A stretch of DNA of 59,189 nt from Gammaproteobacteria bacterium. Lineage in GTDB: Bacteria; Pseudomonadota; Gammaproteobacteria; Eutrophobiales; Eutrophobiaceae. The position numbers were made by a program, and so were the translations under genes. Shown piece by piece: positions 42,750-51,122 of this stretch. Numbering within the stretch: position 1 is the first letter of the stretch; the number at the start of each line of letters is the position of its first letter. The notes beneath the pieces were generated by a model. It saw only the letters and a program-made list of their open reading frames with translations. It made no database searches and was not told where the DNA came from. Where the stretch lies: contig JAPPLI010000139.1 of the NCBI GenBank assembly GCA_028819495.1, positions 1-59,189 of the forward strand, given 5' to 3'.

Positions 42750-43916
42750 CTAACGCCGGCGCACACAATCGGATGTTATCCCCGCGATGCTGCTGATGCC
42801 CATGAGCGCCATGTCCCGTTCCAGTTCCGTACGGAAGATATCCAATGTGCGCGCAACGCCCGCTTCCCCACCGGCAGCCAGGCCGTACAGGTAGGGACGT
42901 CCGATAAGGCAGGCGCGGGCGCCCAGTGCCAGCGCCTTTATGATATCGGTGCCGCGCCGGAAGCCGCTGTCGATGAACACCTCCAGCCTGTCCCCGACGG
43001 CGTCCACAACCTCCTGCAACACTTCCACGGGTGATGGGGCATGATCCAGTTGCCGGCCGCCGTGACTGGACAGGGAGATGCCGGCGGCGCCTATATCAGC
43101 GGCAAGGCGCGCATCTTCGACATGAGTGATACCCTTGACGACAAACGGGCCGTTCCAGTCTTCCGCCAGTCGGGCCGCGTCCTTCCATGTGAACGTGGTG
43201 TCCATCTGGTTGCCGAACCATTGAACGATGGAGGCGACGTCATCATGGCTGCCCAGCGCGCCGGCAAAATTGGGGAAGTTATAGGCCGGCGATGTCAGGT
43301 ATTCCCACAACCAGCCGGGCCGCGCCGATAATTGCTGCAACACCTTCAGGTTGGGCTTCGGAGGGAGGTTAAAGCGGTTGCGATAATCCCGTTCCCGGTT
43401 ACCTGCGACCGCGCAGTCCGCCGTTAAGACCATGGCCTTGTATCCCAGTGCTTGACACTGCGCTGTCAACTCGCGGGTAAAGCCACGGTCTTTCAATACA
43501 TACATCTGGCACCATTTCGGCCCGTCCGTCTCCGCCGCCACCTCGTCGAAAGAGGCCATGGCGGTTGATGCCAGCACCTGTATGACATTGGCCCCGGCTG
43601 CCGCCCGGGCGACGGCCAGTTCTCCTTCATGGTGATACAGCCGGTTGGCCCCGGTTGAAGTCAGGATGATCGGCATCCCGACCTTCTCGCCCAATACAGC
43701 CGTTGAGGTATCTATCCCGGAGACGTCCACCAGGACTCTTTGCAACAGGTATAACCCGGAAAATACGCCGCGGTTCCTGGACAGGGTGAATTCGTCATCG
43801 GCGCCGCCTTCAAGGTAGTCATAAACAAACCTGGGAAGGCGCTTTCTCGCCAGTTCGCGCAGGTCATCGATATTGTGGCAATCGTTCAATCGGGATTGTC
43901 GGGATATTGCCGGCAT
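42750..43916 (-). CDS. FMN-dependent alpha-hydroxy-acid dehydrogenase/oxidase (LldD-like)
   Basis: A 388-residue member of the (S)-2-hydroxy acid oxidase family. RLPRFVYDYLEGGADDEFTL is the N-terminal FMN region. The substrate tyrosine motif, MYVLKDRGFTREL, follows. The active-site HGGRQLD is at about 283-289, preceded by Ser-Ser instead of the usual Ser-Asn. VFIDSGFRRGTDIIKALALG ARACLIGRP is the FMN phosphate site. It turns lactate, mandelate, glycolate or similar into 2-oxo acids. With RidA and the 2-oxoacid oxidoreductase on the divergent side, it would feed 2-oxo acids into acyl-CoA formation. Confidence 0.92.
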   Translation of the reverse strand: MPAISRQSRLNDCHNIDDLRELARKRLPRFVYDYLEGGADDEFTLSRNRGVFSGLYLLQRVLVDVSGIDTSTAVLGEKVGMPIILTSTGANRLYHHEGELAVARAAAGANVIQVLASTAMASFDEVAAETDGPKWCQMYVLKDRGFTRELTAQCQALGYKAMVLTADCAVAGNRERDYRNRFNLPPKPNLKVLQQLSARPGWLWEYLTSPAYNFPNFAGALGSHDDVASIVQWFGNQMDTTFTWKDAARLAEDWNGPFVVKGITHVEDARLAADIGAAGISLSSHGGRQLDHAPSPVEVLQEVVDAVGDRLEVFIDSGFRRGTDIIKALALGARACLIGRPYLYGLAAGGEAGVARTLDIFRTELERDMALMGISSIAGITSDCVRRR

Positions 43917-44115
43917 GCCGCTTCCGTATCAGTAATCAGTTTTTCATGCATTATCCTTCGCGACGGTTGCAAATTCCAATCTTTAGCGGCAGGCAGCTTA
44001 TCCCTCACTGCACGGTATTTGCTTCGGGACAGACACAATGCCGATTTTGATAACCCCGGCAACGGGGCAGTGGCATAATATCGTTCTCTACTTCACCATT
44101 GCAGTGAGACAAACA

Positions 44116-44610
44116 GTGAGCAAAGACACGATCAATCCTGACGAACGTATCAGGGAACTCGGCCTGGTATTGCCGGCGCCGTTGGCGATACCACCGGGAA
44201 TAGATGCCCCCCTCGCCTTTATCAAGGTGGTCGGCAACCGGGTAATGGTTTCCGGCCACGGCCCCCAGGAGGCCGACGGCAGCATCGCCCGGCCGCTCGG
44301 TAAAGTCGGTTCCGACCTGACCGTGGAACAGGGCGCAGAAGCCGCCCGCAAAACCGCCTTGTCCATGCTGGGCACGATTCAACGGGAACTGGGCGAACTG
44401 GACAGGATCAAAAGCTGGGTCAAGGTGCTCGGCATGGTCAACTCGGCGCCGGATTTCACAAACCAGATGCTGGTGATAAACGGTTTTTCCAATGCCATAC
44501 TGGAAATTTTCGGGAGGGAGCGCGGCCTGGCCACCCGTTCGGCGGTCGGGATGGCACAATTGCCGTTCGGCATCCCGGTAGAGGTCGAGGCGGAACTGGA
44601 ACTCCATTAA
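44116..44610 (+). CDS. RidA/YjgF family protein (long-form)
   Basis: A protein of about 164 residues if the GTG at 44116 (VSKDTINPDERIRELGLVLP) is the start; an upstream ATG at 44038 adds a hydrophobic stretch of doubtful coding nature. The fold belongs to the YjgF/YER057c/UK114 family variant with LPAPLAIPPGIDAPLAFIKV, VMVSGHGPQEADGS, GAEAARKTALSMLGTIQREL and a C-terminal GIPVEVEAELEL. This branch is longer than typical RidA, and the catalytic Arg is not certain. It ends 3 bases before the second indolepyruvate oxidoreductase gene, which indicates a two-gene operon and a role tied to 2-oxo acid or imine handling. Confidence 0.85.
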   Translation: MSKDTINPDERIRELGLVLPAPLAIPPGIDAPLAFIKVVGNRVMVSGHGPQEADGSIARPLGKVGSDLTVEQGAEAARKTALSMLGTIQRELGELDRIKSWVKVLGMVNSAPDFTNQMLVINGFSNAILEIFGRERGLATRSAVGMAQLPFGIPVEVEAELELH

Positions 44611-44613
44611 TCC

Positions 44614-47600
44614 ATGGCTCTCGCCGCAGTCAAGCTGGATGATAAATACACCCTGGACGAGGGCAGGGTATATCTTACCGGCACCCAGGCCATTATCCGG
44701 TTGTTGCTGGCGCAAAGGCGCAGGGACCTTGCCGCCGGACTGAATACCGCGGGTTTCATCTCCGGTTATCGCGGTTCGCCCATGACGGCCATAGACCAGC
44801 AGTTGTGGCGCGCCGAAAAACACTTGCAGGATCATCACATCAAATTCTGGCCCGGCCTGAATGAGGACCTGGCGGCCACTGCCCTGTGGGGTTCGCAACA
44901 GGTTCATTATTACAACGATGCCAATTACGACGGCGTTTTCGGCATGTGGTACGGCAAGGGTCCGGGGGTGGACCGGAGTCTTGACGCCATGAGGCAGGCT
45001 CACTGGCATGGCACGGCAAAGCACGGCGGTGTTCTGGTCCTGTCGGGCGATGATCCCAACATGACGTCCACGATCTCCGCCTGGCATTCCGAACTGTTGT
45101 TTGAGGACCTGTTGATGCCGGTATTGTACCCGGCGGATATCCAGGAAGTGTTCGATATGGGGCTGTTCGGTATCGCCCTGTCCCGGTTCAGCGGCAACTG
45201 GATCGGTTACAAGCTGTTGCCCGAGACGATTGAAACCGCGGCGTCCATCAGGGCGGATCACCGGCAGATTGAAGTTGTAACACCTGGTTTTGAATTTCCT
45301 CCCGATGGTGTAAATTCCCGTCCCGGCGACCTGTGGTCCCTGCAGGAATGGCGTCTGCGCCATTACCGTCTGCCCGCGGCGCTGGCCTTCGCGCGCGCCA
45401 ACCGCGTGAATTACGTATCGCACACCTGCAACAGGCCCCGGTTCGGGATTGCCGCCATGGGCAAGACCTGGCGCGACGTGCAGCAGGCCTTGCTGGACCT
45501 GGGTATCGACGAGTCCGTTGCCCGGGTTGTCGGGATCACGATTCTCAAGGTGGGCATGCCTTTCCCGGCAGATGAGCAGACCTACCGGGAATTTGCCCGT
45601 GGACTGGGAGAAGTGTTCGTCATTGAAGACAAACGGGAACAGGTTGAGAATGGTCTGCGCAAGGCCTGTTACCTGTTGCCGGAATCCGAACGCCCGCGCA
45701 TCGTCGGCCGCTACGATGAACACGATAAATTACTGGTAGACCCCGCAGGAACGCTGGACGCGGACAGGATAGCTCCGTTAATCGCTGCCAGGATTCAACA
45801 CTTCTACAACAATGACAGGATGCAAGCGCGCCTGGCATTCCTGAAAAAACAGCAGGAACAGGCCGCGTCGAGACCTGCAGCGGAAGTGTCGCGCCTGCCT
45901 TATTTTTGCTCCGGCTGCCCCCACAACACTTCCACCAGGGTGCCTGAAGGCAGCCGCGCCAGCGCCGGAGTAGGTTGCCATTTCATGGCGACCTGGATGG
46001 AGCGGGACGTGTATGGCTGGACACAGATGGGCGGGGAGGGCGTTCCCTGGATCGGCCAGGCGCCGTTCGTGAAGACCGGGCATGTGTTTGCCCAGATTGG
46101 AGACGGGACCTATTACCATTCCGGCGCGCTGGCCATCCGGGCCACCGTTGCCTCGGGCGTAAACATCACCTATAAAGTCCTCTACAACGATGCAGTCGCC
46201 ATGACCGGGGGGCAGCCCGTGGACGGCCCCCTGACGGTGCAGCAGATTACCCACCAGGTCCACGCCGAGGGGGTAAACAGCATTGCGATTGTTACCGACG
46301 AGCCGGAAAAATATGGTGCCGCTCCCGGCTTCGCTGCCGGAACTACGATACACCATCGCCGGGAACTGGACCGGGTACAGCGTGACCTGCGCGGGGTTGA
46401 AGGCACCACGGTCCTCATTTACGACCAGACCTGCGCCGCGGAAAAACGCCGGCGTCGCAAGCGCGGCGCGTTTCCCGACCCGGCAAAGCGCCTGTTTATT
46501 AATGACAGGGTATGTGAAGGCTGCGGCGATTGCAGCGTGCAATCCAACTGCGTGTCGGTACAGCCCGTGGCTACGGACTACGGGCGGAAGCGGGTCATAG
46601 ACCAGTCTTCCTGTAACAAGGACTATTCCTGTGCGGACGGTTTCTGTCCGAGCTTCGTCACGGTTGTCGGGGGTGGCGTACGCAAGGGCAGGGGAATGCA
46701 ACATACGCTTGATACATTACCGGAAGCGTTGCGCGAGTTGCCTGAACCCGATCAACCCGATCTCGCGGCAGGCAATCACGGCATCCTGATCGCCGGGGTG
46801 GGCGGCACCGGCGTGGTCACCATCGGCGCGCTGTTGGGCATGGCCGCGCACATCGACGGCCGCGGCGTTGCCGTTGTCGACCAGATGGGGTTTGCCCAGA
46901 AAGGCGGACCCGTGCTGACCCACCTGCGTATCGGTTCTGCGCCTGAAAAAATCAATGCGGTCCGTTTGAATGCCGGCGCCGTTGACCTGTTGCTGGGTTG
47001 TGATCTGGTCGTGGCGGCAAGCGACAGTGTCCTGCCGCTGCTGAGCCCTGACAGGACCCGGGCAATAGTCAACTCCCACGAGACCATCACCGGAGATTTC
47101 ACGCGCAGCGCCGATCTCCTTTATCCCGGTGCGTCACTACGGAAACGCCTGGAAGGGGCATCGGGCCGTAACCGGCTGGAGATGCTGGAGAGTACCCGGC
47201 TGGCGACGCGCCTGCTCGGCGATGCCATAGCAAGCAACCTGTTCCTGGTCGGTTATGCCTGGCAGAAGGGGCTCATACCTTTATCGGAACAGGCAATCAT
47301 GCAGGCGATTGAATTGAATGGTGTCGCCGTAGAATGGAACCAGGAAGCGTTTCTCTGGGGGCGGCGCACTGCCCACGACCACAAGGCAGTCTCCAGCTTG
47401 TGTGAGGTGGAGGATGATGTGGATGCAGACACGGCCGATGACCTGGACGCCTTGATAAGGCGCCGGACGGCAGATTTGGTTGACTACCAGGACGCAGCTT
47501 ATGCCGGGCGTTACACGGCCCTGGTCGAAAAGGTGAGAAACAGCGAGCAGGAACGCACTCCAGGCAAGATTGAATTGACCCGCGCAGTTGCCCGCTATGC

Positions 47601-48102
47601 CTACAAGCTGATGGCCTACAAGGACGAATACGAGGTAGCGCGCCTGCACTCCGACCCGTCATTCAAACAAAAGCTGGATGAACAGTTTGAAGGTGGCTAT
47701 AGCCTGCGCTTCAATCTTGCTCCACCGCTGCTGGCCCGAAAGAATAAACTCACAGGCATACCCCGCAAGATGGAATTCGGCAGTTGGCTGCTGCCGGTAT
47801 TCGGAATCCTCGCCAGGCTCAAATTCCTGCGCGGCACCGGGTTTGACCCCTTCGGCCGGACCGCGCACCGAAAAATGGAAAGGCGGCTGATCAGGGAATA
47901 CGAAGGGACCCTGGCCGAACTGTTGCAGACACTCGACTATGGTAATCACCCGCTGGCGGTGGAAATAGCCGGTCTGCCGGAACAGGTCCGCGGCTATGGG
48001 CATATCAAGGAAGAGAGCATCGCAGCTACGCGGGAGAAACAACAGGCATTACTGGAGTGCTGGCGCAACCCGGCAGATGAGGCCGAAACAAAGGCTGCCT
48101 GA
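44614..48102 (+). CDS. Indolepyruvate ferredoxin oxidoreductase, fused form (paralogue 2)
   Basis: A 1,162-residue fusion with the same order of parts as paralogue 1. GFISGYRGSPMTAIDQQLW is N-terminal. CPHNTSTRVPEGSR and IGDGTYYHSG...NDAVAMTGGQP form the TPP site (about 440-535). VCEGCGDCSVQSNC...SCNKDYSC is the Fe-S site near 632-675, and GVGGTGVVTIGALLGMAAHI starts the gamma-like domain near 728. It oxidatively decarboxylates indolepyruvate or other aryl/branched 2-oxo acids to acyl-CoA using ferredoxin as acceptor. It follows a RidA gene by 3 bases and ends before a hairpin terminator. Two such genes in 14 kb imply different 2-oxo acid preferences or regulation. Confidence 0.93.
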   Translation: MALAAVKLDDKYTLDEGRVYLTGTQAIIRLLLAQRRRDLAAGLNTAGFISGYRGSPMTAIDQQLWRAEKHLQDHHIKFWPGLNEDLAATALWGSQQVHYYNDANYDGVFGMWYGKGPGVDRSLDAMRQAHWHGTAKHGGVLVLSGDDPNMTSTISAWHSELLFEDLLMPVLYPADIQEVFDMGLFGIALSRFSGNWIGYKLLPETIETAASIRADHRQIEVVTPGFEFPPDGVNSRPGDLWSLQEWRLRHYRLPAALAFARANRVNYVSHTCNRPRFGIAAMGKTWRDVQQALLDLGIDESVARVVGITILKVGMPFPADEQTYREFARGLGEVFVIEDKREQVENGLRKACYLLPESERPRIVGRYDEHDKLLVDPAGTLDADRIAPLIAARIQHFYNNDRMQARLAFLKKQQEQAASRPAAEVSRLPYFCSGCPHNTSTRVPEGSRASAGVGCHFMATWMERDVYGWTQMGGEGVPWIGQAPFVKTGHVFAQIGDGTYYHSGALAIRATVASGVNITYKVLYNDAVAMTGGQPVDGPLTVQQITHQVHAEGVNSIAIVTDEPEKYGAAPGFAAGTTIHHRRELDRVQRDLRGVEGTTVLIYDQTCAAEKRRRRKRGAFPDPAKRLFINDRVCEGCGDCSVQSNCVSVQPVATDYGRKRVIDQSSCNKDYSCADGFCPSFVTVVGGGVRKGRGMQHTLDTLPEALRELPEPDQPDLAAGNHGILIAGVGGTGVVTIGALLGMAAHIDGRGVAVVDQMGFAQKGGPVLTHLRIGSAPEKINAVRLNAGAVDLLLGCDLVVAASDSVLPLLSPDRTRAIVNSHETITGDFTRSADLLYPGASLRKRLEGASGRNRLEMLESTRLATRLLGDAIASNLFLVGYAWQKGLIPLSEQAIMQAIELNGVAVEWNQEAFLWGRRTAHDHKAVSSLCEVEDDVDADTADDLDALIRRRTADLVDYQDAAYAGRYTALVEKVRNSEQERTPGKIELTRAVARYAYKLMAYKDEYEVARLHSDPSFKQKLDEQFEGGYSLRFNLAPPLLARKNKLTGIPRKMEFGSWLLPVFGILARLKFLRGTGFDPFGRTAHRKMERRLIREYEGTLAELLQTLDYGNHPLAVEIAGLPEQVRGYGHIKEESIAATREKQQALLECWRNPADEAETKAA

Positions 48103-48117
48103 ATTAAGGTGACTTAC

Positions 48118-48145
48118 GGGGACGGAATTCAATTCCGTCCCCTTT
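48118..48145 (+). terminator. Terminator after indolepyruvate oxidoreductase paralogue 2
   Basis: GGGGACGGAAT (48118-48128), TCA loop and ATTCCGTCCCC (48132-48142) form a perfect 11-bp stem followed by TTT. It lies 15 bases past the stop and between two converging genes, so it may end both transcripts. Confidence 0.7.
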
Positions 48146-48165
48146 AACAGGCTGCCTGAAATCAG

Positions 48166-49806
48166 TTAATCCACCGGGTATTGAGCCTTGCTTACGCGCT
48201 CAAACCGCTCCTTCTCTTCTACTGGGAAGCGGATCGCCTGTCCCGCCATGACTTTCCGGACTTTCGAGTTATCGACAACAATCCGGCCGTGTACGATAAC
48301 GTAGGGTATCCCGGTTGTCGGGTTGCCGTTGGCGCCCTGTGTAAAGTCGGCATTATCAGTGACCCCGGCAGGGTCAAAGACGACAATATCCGCCACCATG
48401 CCTTCCTGCATCCTGCCGCGTACTTTCATCGCCTCGACCCCGGCATCGCCAAGGTGTTTTGCATGCCAGTAACTTAACTGCGACAGCGTAAACATGAGGG
48501 GGATGTTTTCCTCACGGGCCAGCCGGAGCACCCTGCCCCGCGTTCCCGCTGTCCTCGGGTGCCCGACGTAGTCCTGATACGGGTCGTCCCAGCCGAGAGG
48601 GTTGCCGTCCTTGTCCGTACTCCACATGGTGTCCCCCGCTACAACCATGTGAGGCACCTTCAGCCACTTACGCAACCAAGGTTTACGTGGTGGTATATGG
48701 GCTATGATCGTTCGGCCCGGGTCTGTTGCAACGGCCTCAAAATATTCATCCCGGGTTAAAAACTTGTTTTGTACCGGATCAAACAAGGTCTCCTCGTACT
48801 TGTAACCCAGCGTATCCTCCCACATTTCCGGCCGCAGGAACTCGCTGCCGAGGGGGCCGGCTCCTGCGGTATAGGGATAGTATTCGCCCCACACATTGAG
48901 TCCCTGTTCCCTGGCCAGGGCCAGTTTCTCTTCAATCTCCCACCAGCCGTAGTCATTGTTGTGCGATATTAACAACGGCGCTTTCAGCGTTACCGCGTTG
49001 GTAAATGCCTCGGCGAAACCCATGGGTGATTCCGTGGGTGTTTTGTTCATGGGGTGAAAGCGCAGGTGGGCGGCGGTAAGCCGGCCATAACGCGCCGCCG
49101 CGCGCTGCGCCTCGAACATTTCGTAAGTAGTCACGCCGGTACGCATATAGCCGATGGTCGAACCCAGGCCAAGCGCCCCTTCACGAAGTCCCTGGTCGAG
49201 CCGGCGGGAAATCTCGTTCATTTGCTCAAGGCTGCTCTTTGTCACCGACCAGCCCTCTATCCCGTCTTTCAGGCTTGCCGTGCGCGCCTTGCTCAAACCC
49301 GTTGCATCGATGGGCACAGCAAAGTCGATGCCGTCATTCGCATCGTGCACGGACATGCGCACTATCTCCTGGCTTACGGTAGTGCCGTAATTAATCGGCC
49401 AGTTGTCTTTTTTCCCTTCGTACCAAGGACCCACCGGCCATGCGCCCACTTCCAGGTCCATGCCCGTGGTGACCCCATCCCGCATCAATAATTTAACTGA
49501 GAACAAATCGAGGCTGTGCACGTGCGAATCGATGAAGCCCGCCGTGACGACATGCCCGGTCGCATCGATAATCCTCCCGCCCGAGATGGATCCGGTGGTA
49601 ATGGCGGCTATCTTTCCGCCGCGTATGCCAACGTTTCGGACTCCATCGAAACCGGTTTCCGGGTCCATCACCCTGCCGTTCAGAATGGCGACATCGTAGT
49701 CTGCCGCAAGGGCGCAGGTTGAGCAGATAAGCGCCAAAAAAAGGATATTGGCGAATCCATGCAGATATTTCCGTCCGGGCCGATTTTCTACTGATGAATT
49801 GAGCAT
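48166..49806 (-). CDS. N-acyl-D-amino-acid deacylase / D-aminoacylase-like amidohydrolase
   Basis: A 546-residue amidohydrolase. A signal peptide (ANILFLALICSTCALA) predicts export, and the mature part begins ADYDVAILNGRVMDP. VTAGFIDSHVHSLD carries the HXH zinc ligands near residue 95. LISHNNDYGWWE and AAHLRFHPMNKT supply later metal and substrate residues. It resembles D-aminoacylases, which free D-amino acids from N-acyl forms. Its start is 13 bases after the stop of the dadA-like gene, so a deacylase/D-amino-acid-dehydrogenase operon is likely. Export of the enzyme fits scavenging of modified D-amino acids, by inference. Confidence 0.87.
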   Translation of the reverse strand: MLNSSVENRPGRKYLHGFANILFLALICSTCALAADYDVAILNGRVMDPETGFDGVRNVGIRGGKIAAITTGSISGGRIIDATGHVVTAGFIDSHVHSLDLFSVKLLMRDGVTTGMDLEVGAWPVGPWYEGKKDNWPINYGTTVSQEIVRMSVHDANDGIDFAVPIDATGLSKARTASLKDGIEGWSVTKSSLEQMNEISRRLDQGLREGALGLGSTIGYMRTGVTTYEMFEAQRAAARYGRLTAAHLRFHPMNKTPTESPMGFAEAFTNAVTLKAPLLISHNNDYGWWEIEEKLALAREQGLNVWGEYYPYTAGAGPLGSEFLRPEMWEDTLGYKYEETLFDPVQNKFLTRDEYFEAVATDPGRTIIAHIPPRKPWLRKWLKVPHMVVAGDTMWSTDKDGNPLGWDDPYQDYVGHPRTAGTRGRVLRLAREENIPLMFTLSQLSYWHAKHLGDAGVEAMKVRGRMQEGMVADIVVFDPAGVTDNADFTQGANGNPTTGIPYVIVHGRIVVDNSKVRKVMAGQAIRFPVEEKERFERVSKAQYPVD

Positions 49807-49819
49807 TTCTGTTGACCTG

Positions 49820-51088
49820 TCAAAACCTGTTTATCGAGTAGTGAGTTGTATCGACTGCCGGTGTCTTTCCCATGATGATATCCGCCACCACCCGCCCCGA
49901 TGCCGCCGCCATGGTCCAGCCGAGATGTCCCTGGCCGGTATTCAGATAGAGTCCGGACACCGGCGTTTTCCCGAGAATCGGCACACCGTCACTGCTCATA
50001 GGTCTTAACCCCGTCCACGGGTTGAGCGAATCCCGATCCATGATCCCTGCGAATTCAGGAAAAACAGCCTCTACCAGCCTGACCAGGTTGCCTGTCCGGG
50101 CAGCGGGAATCGATTTGTCGAAGCCGGTAAATTCTGCGGTGCCTGCGACCCTCAGGACTTCATCACCCAACGGATTTATCCCGGCGTGCAAGTCCATGTC
50201 GCCCATGATATGCCGCGGCCGGTTTTCCCAGCCATCCATGGAGATCGTCAGCGAGTAGCCTTTCGCCGGATAGACGGGGATGCGGACCCCCAGCGGACGC
50301 ACCAGCTTTGGACTGTATGCGCCGGCGGCGACGACAACCGCATCCGCTGTCAGGGCTTCACCTCCGGACAACTCAACCTTGAACGATGACCCGTCCCGGA
50401 TTATCCGCGAGACACTGGCGCCGTAACGAAAATTCACGTCCCTGTCCGATACTGTTCCAGCGAGCTTGCTGCAAAAAATATGGCAATCTCCCGTCTCGTC
50501 ACCGGGAAAGTGTATTCCCCCAACGAGCCGGTCCCGGATCGGTTGCAGGGAGACCTCCAGGGCGACCAGTTCATCACGGTCCAGCGTCCGGCTTGCCGCC
50601 CCGCATTCTTCACGCAGGAAGCCGGCATGTTCGATATGTCCATCCAGGGATTCCTGGCTGCGAAACAGCAGCAAAGTGCCCGCGTCGGAATACCGGTATT
50701 CGATGCCCGTTTCATCCCGTATTTCCTTCATTTGCGCGATCGAATAACCGGCCAGCGCGCAGTTGCGTTTGACATTTTCGAAAAACGCTTCCGGACGGGA
50801 TGCCCGTATAAACCCCAGGCCCCAGGACAACATCCCGGGAATGGACTTGAGGTGTAACAGTATCGGCGCATCCTGCCTGCCCAAGGACTGCAACAGCACC
50901 TTGTGTATGCCCGGCGCGTTCCAGGGCTCGCAGAAGCCGGCGGTCAACCCGCCGCCATTGGCGAAACTGCAATCCAGGCCGGGCCCCTCGCAACGTTCGA
51001 GAACAGTTACTTCAACCCCGTATCGTTGCAGGTACCACGCGCTTGTGACTCCCTGGATACCGGCGCCGATGATGATTATTTTGGGAAT
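49820..51088 (-). CDS. DadA-like D-amino-acid dehydrogenase with no normal start codon
   Basis: A product of about 422 residues. The FAD motif IIIIGAGIQGVTSAWYLQRY is encoded upstream of any ATG, followed by SFANGGGLTAGFCEPWNAPG and later VVVAAGAYSPKLVRPLGVRI and TGQGHLGWTMAAASGRVVAD. DadA oxidises D-amino acids to 2-oxo acids. No ATG, GTG or TTG lies before the FAD motif. The frame opens at the tnpB stop (51110-51112) and runs ATT ATT CCC AAA ATA. I place the start at ATT 51088; the Pro-Lys-Ile that follows fits a normal DadA N-terminus with its Met lost. Insertion of the IS200/IS605-type element appears to have removed the native ATG. Expression may persist from ATT or be lost. Confidence 0.8.
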   Translation of the reverse strand: MPKIIIIGAGIQGVTSAWYLQRYGVEVTVLERCEGPGLDCSFANGGGLTAGFCEPWNAPGIHKVLLQSLGRQDAPILLHLKSIPGMLSWGLGFIRASRPEAFFENVKRNCALAGYSIAQMKEIRDETGIEYRYSDAGTLLLFRSQESLDGHIEHAGFLREECGAASRTLDRDELVALEVSLQPIRDRLVGGIHFPGDETGDCHIFCSKLAGTVSDRDVNFRYGASVSRIIRDGSSFKVELSGGEALTADAVVVAAGAYSPKLVRPLGVRIPVYPAKGYSLTISMDGWENRPRHIMGDMDLHAGINPLGDEVLRVAGTAEFTGFDKSIPAARTGNLVRLVEAVFPEFAGIMDRDSLNPWTGLRPMSSDGVPILGKTPVSGLYLNTGQGHLGWTMAAASGRVVADIIMGKTPAVDTTHYSINRF

Positions 51089-51098
51089 AATATCCGAT

Positions 51099-51122
51099 AG
51101 TGCCGCGCGCTAATGCGGCACT
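51099..51122. repeat. Right-end hairpin of the IS200/IS605-type element
   Basis: AGTGCCGC (51099-51106) and GCGGCACT (51115-51122) form a perfect 8-bp stem with an 8-base loop that contains the tnpB stop codon. Such a subterminal hairpin at the tnpB 3' end marks the right end of IS200/IS605-family elements and the scaffold of the reRNA/omega RNA. The dadA coding frame starts within 11 bases of it. Confidence 0.7.

Noticed and set aside
44005..45723. A 572-codon minus-strand open frame opposite the second indolepyruvate oxidoreductase and RidA genes
   Set aside because: Both plus-strand products are strongly conserved. The minus frame has no recognisable domain and its composition follows from antisense codon periodicity.
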